A stretch of DNA of 64,000 nt from Bacteroides faecis MAJ27 (GTDB lineage Bacteria; Bacteroidota; Bacteroidia; Bacteroidales; Bacteroidaceae): contig NZ_FNNN01000022.1 in the NCBI RefSeq assembly GCF_900106755.1, forward strand, positions 1 through 64,000, written 5' to 3'. Both the position numbers and the translations under genes were made by a program. The notes beneath the pieces were generated by a model. That model did no database searches. It was given only the letters and a program-made list of their open reading frames with translations, and was not told where the DNA came from. Positions 62,575 to 64,000 of this stretch are shown one piece after another; position 1 is the stretch's first letter; each line of letters opens with the position of its first letter.

Positions 62575-63561
62575 ATGATAAAGAAAGAGATGAGCGCTCT
62601 TTTACTTCTTTGTATCCTGTTGGTTTACAGTGGAAAAAGTAACGCAATGAATAAAGGAGAGAAGAATATTCCGAACAAAGAAGTGAGTGTTGAGTCAGAT
62701 CGTCTGCCTATTGCTGATCCATATGTGATGCTCTACAATAATAAGTATTATGCCTATGGTACCGGTGGTACAACAGCAGGTGAAGGCTTCGCCTGCTTCT
62801 CCTCCGATGATTTGAAAAATTGGAAACGGGAAGGGCAAGCACTGTCGGCTGCAGATTCATATGGAGAGTGGGGCTTTTGGGCTCCGGAGGTTTACTATAT
62901 TAAATCAAAAAAGAAGTTTTATATGTTCTATTCTGCGGAAGAGCATATCTGTGTAGCTACTTCTGATTCCCCGGCAGGTCCCTTCCGGCAAGAAGTAAAA
63001 CATCCTATTTGGGAGGAAAAGAGCATTGATACCTCTCTCTTTATAGATGATGACGGTACTCCGTATCTTTATTTTGTACGCTTTACAGATGGAAATGTGA
63101 TTTGGGTAGCTCAGATGACCGATGATTTGATGAAGATTAAGACGGAAACTTTGTCGGAGTGCATAAAAGCGGAGGAACCGTGGGAACTTTTGCAGGCTAA
63201 GGTTGCAGAGGGACCTTCAGTCTTGAAGAAGAATGGAACCTATTACTTGATTTATTCAGCCAACCACTATCAGAATAAAGGTTATGGAGTAGGTTATGCT
63301 ACGTCTGAATCGCCAATGGGACCATGGATTAAATATAGTAAGAATCCGCTTTTACAAGGCGTTGAGGCGATAGGATTGGTAGGTACCGGTCATGGTGCAC
63401 CTTTCCAATGTAAAGATGGTAGCTGGAAATATATTTTCCATGCCCATTGGAGCAAAGAGAAAATACATCCACGTACTTCCTTTTTTAAGAATTTTGCTAT
63501 TTCAAACCAAGGAGTCGTTTCTATTAGTGGGAAGGTAATTGAGCCAAGAATCGTGAAATAA
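62575..63561 (+). CDS. GH43 glycosidase, paralogue of the PUL GH43
   Basis: A 328-residue secreted enzyme (signal MIKKEMSALLLLCILLVYSGKSNA). The GH43 propeller contains LPIADPYVMLYNNKYYAYGT, DTSLFIDDDGTPYLYFV and KVAEGPSVLKKNGTYYLIYS with the three catalytic acids. It is closely similar along its whole length to residues 145-439 of the GH43 at 45619 but lacks the DUF4959-like domain and lipobox, so it is probably periplasmic. It has its own -7 box and ends the PUL. Duplication is the likely origin. Confidence 0.93.
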   Translation: MIKKEMSALLLLCILLVYSGKSNAMNKGEKNIPNKEVSVESDRLPIADPYVMLYNNKYYAYGTGGTTAGEGFACFSSDDLKNWKREGQALSAADSYGEWGFWAPEVYYIKSKKKFYMFYSAEEHICVATSDSPAGPFRQEVKHPIWEEKSIDTSLFIDDDGTPYLYFVRFTDGNVIWVAQMTDDLMKIKTETLSECIKAEEPWELLQAKVAEGPSVLKKNGTYYLIYSANHYQNKGYGVGYATSESPMGPWIKYSKNPLLQGVEAIGLVGTGHGAPFQCKDGSWKYIFHAHWSKEKIHPRTSFFKNFAISNQGVVSISGKVIEPRIVK

Positions 63562-63592
63562 CAACTCTGATAACTGAAAACGAATCGGGTAC

Positions 63593-63623
63593 TTGACAAA
63601 TGTTTTTAAATGTTGTATATTTG
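63593..63623 (+). promoter_or_regulatory. Promoter of the leader ORF
   Basis: TATATTTG at 63616-63623 matches the -7 box, with TTGAC at 63593-63597 at about the right distance for a -33 element. Transcription would start near 63630, 37 bp before the leader ATG. Confidence 0.6.
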
Positions 63624-63666
63624 TAGTTCTAAACCTGAACAGAATCATTTAAGAACGGCAAATAAA

Positions 63667-63747
63667 ATGAGAAAATTAGTATGGAATCATCTTCTATGGT
63701 GGTATAATATAGTAACAAATAGTGCTTGTCCCTTTGGTGTATATTAG
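63667..63747 (+). CDS. Short Trp-rich leader peptide, possible trp attenuator
   Basis: A 26-codon ORF starting MRKLVWNHLLWWYN holds three tryptophan codons, two adjacent. It is preceded by its own promoter and followed after 24 bp by a strong terminator. This is the layout of ribosome-mediated tryptophan attenuators, and it resembles the leader class known upstream of trp genes in Bacteroidota. A short hairpin overlapping the stop (around 63729-63752) could be the pause structure. The gene that would be controlled is not visible in the window, so the function is inferred. Confidence 0.55.
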   Translation: MRKLVWNHLLWWYNIVTNSACPFGVY

Positions 63748-63770
63748 GGGATAGGATGCTTTAATATAGG

Positions 63771-63808
63771 AAAAGGCTGCAAACTTTATGAGGTTTGCAG
63801 CCTTTTTG
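63771..63808 (+). terminator. Strong terminator after the leader ORF
   Basis: AAAAGGCTGCAAAC at 63771-63784 pairs perfectly with GTTTGCAGCCTTTT at 63793-63806 around an 8-bp loop, followed by T-rich sequence. It is suited to act as an attenuator terminator. Confidence 0.9.
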
Positions 63809-63850
63809 TCTTATAAATTCGAAGATTATTCTGTCGATTTCTACTTTAGA

Positions 63851-63885
63851 GTTTATAATAAACAACAGGGACGTTTATAATAAAC
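63851..63885. repeat. Two 13-bp palindromes 22 bp apart
   Basis: GTTTATAATAAAC at 63851-63863 and again at 63873-63885, each internally palindromic (GTTTA/TAAAC). The spacing is two helical turns, fitting a dimeric regulator. The last 110 bases of the window hold no gene I can support. Confidence 0.6.
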
Positions 63886-64000
63886 GATCACAGTATTTAT
63901 TATCAACCCGCCTGTCGTTTATGTGCTAAACTGTTGCTATTTTTTGTATGAGTAGAGTGCCCGTTCTCTGATGGTGGCTAGAAGTAGTAATTATAGCCAC

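Noticed and set aside
63926..64000. Minus-strand open frame entering from the right edge
   Set aside because: About 24 codons only, with no recognisable motif. It could be a gene end, but it cannot be supported from this window.

Overview
The window is a chromosomal segment of a Bacteroides-type gut bacterium (Bacteroidota). The evidence is a SusC/SusD pair, a hybrid two-component regulator with a periplasmic propeller, many secreted or lipid-anchored glycosidases, weak Shine-Dalgarno sequences, and promoters with the Bacteroides -7 box TAnnTTTG. I cannot name the species from sequence reading alone.

Layout. (1) 1-6202, minus strand: the end of a cell-surface polysaccharide operon, made up of a flippase, a glycosyltransferase-like protein and three GT4-type glycosyltransferases. 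The next gene starts at 129 but appears cut off after about 14 codons by the end of an IS21-like element. (2) 6296-8335: metG. (3) 8478-9373: a scar holding the broken 3' end of an S24-type regulator, an AT-rich small membrane protein and a second ORF remnant. (4) 9496-11556: ADP-forming acyl-CoA synthetase. (5) 11655-21098: a hybrid sensor, two Tat-signal Gfo/Idh/MocA oxidoreductases, a small membrane protein, a double DUF1080 (3-keto-glycoside hydrolase family) protein and an ApbE-like protein. This looks like an oxidative glycoside-cleavage cassette. (6) 21245-29463: GH115, GH89-like, an Asp-box propeller with a CBM9-like domain, and GH105. (7) 29550-30881, minus: two HU-family proteins, one fused to a winged-helix domain and preceded by four 22-bp repeats. 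(8) 31169-35413: an ORF remnant, a lipoprotein of unknown function and a divergent GH63-like enzyme. (9) 35829-63561: a large polysaccharide utilization locus. It holds DUF1735-GH43, an IPT/NHL protein, SusC, SusD and a DUF1735-type lipoprotein, then GH43, GH76-like, three more GH105, two GH2, an FAD oxidoreductase, GH130, an unclassified alpha/alpha-toroid enzyme and a second copy of the GH43. (10) 63593-63810: a promoter, a short Trp-rich leader ORF and a terminator, resembling a tryptophan attenuator.

How it works together. The PUL encodes outer-membrane capture and import (SusC/D and lipoproteins) and exo-acting glycosidases aimed at a branched, uronic-acid-bearing glycan carrying arabinose- or galactose-type side residues. 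Four GH105 enzymes imply unsaturated uronides, yet no recognisable polysaccharide lyase is present. Two PUL promoters (35571-35635 and 51342-51406) share a motif placed exactly 57 bp before the -7 box, and a partial copy lies upstream of the hybrid sensor, suggesting one regulon. The PUL also shows gene duplication and decay: two near-identical GH43 domains, four GH105 paralogues, and at least two start-of-gene scars.
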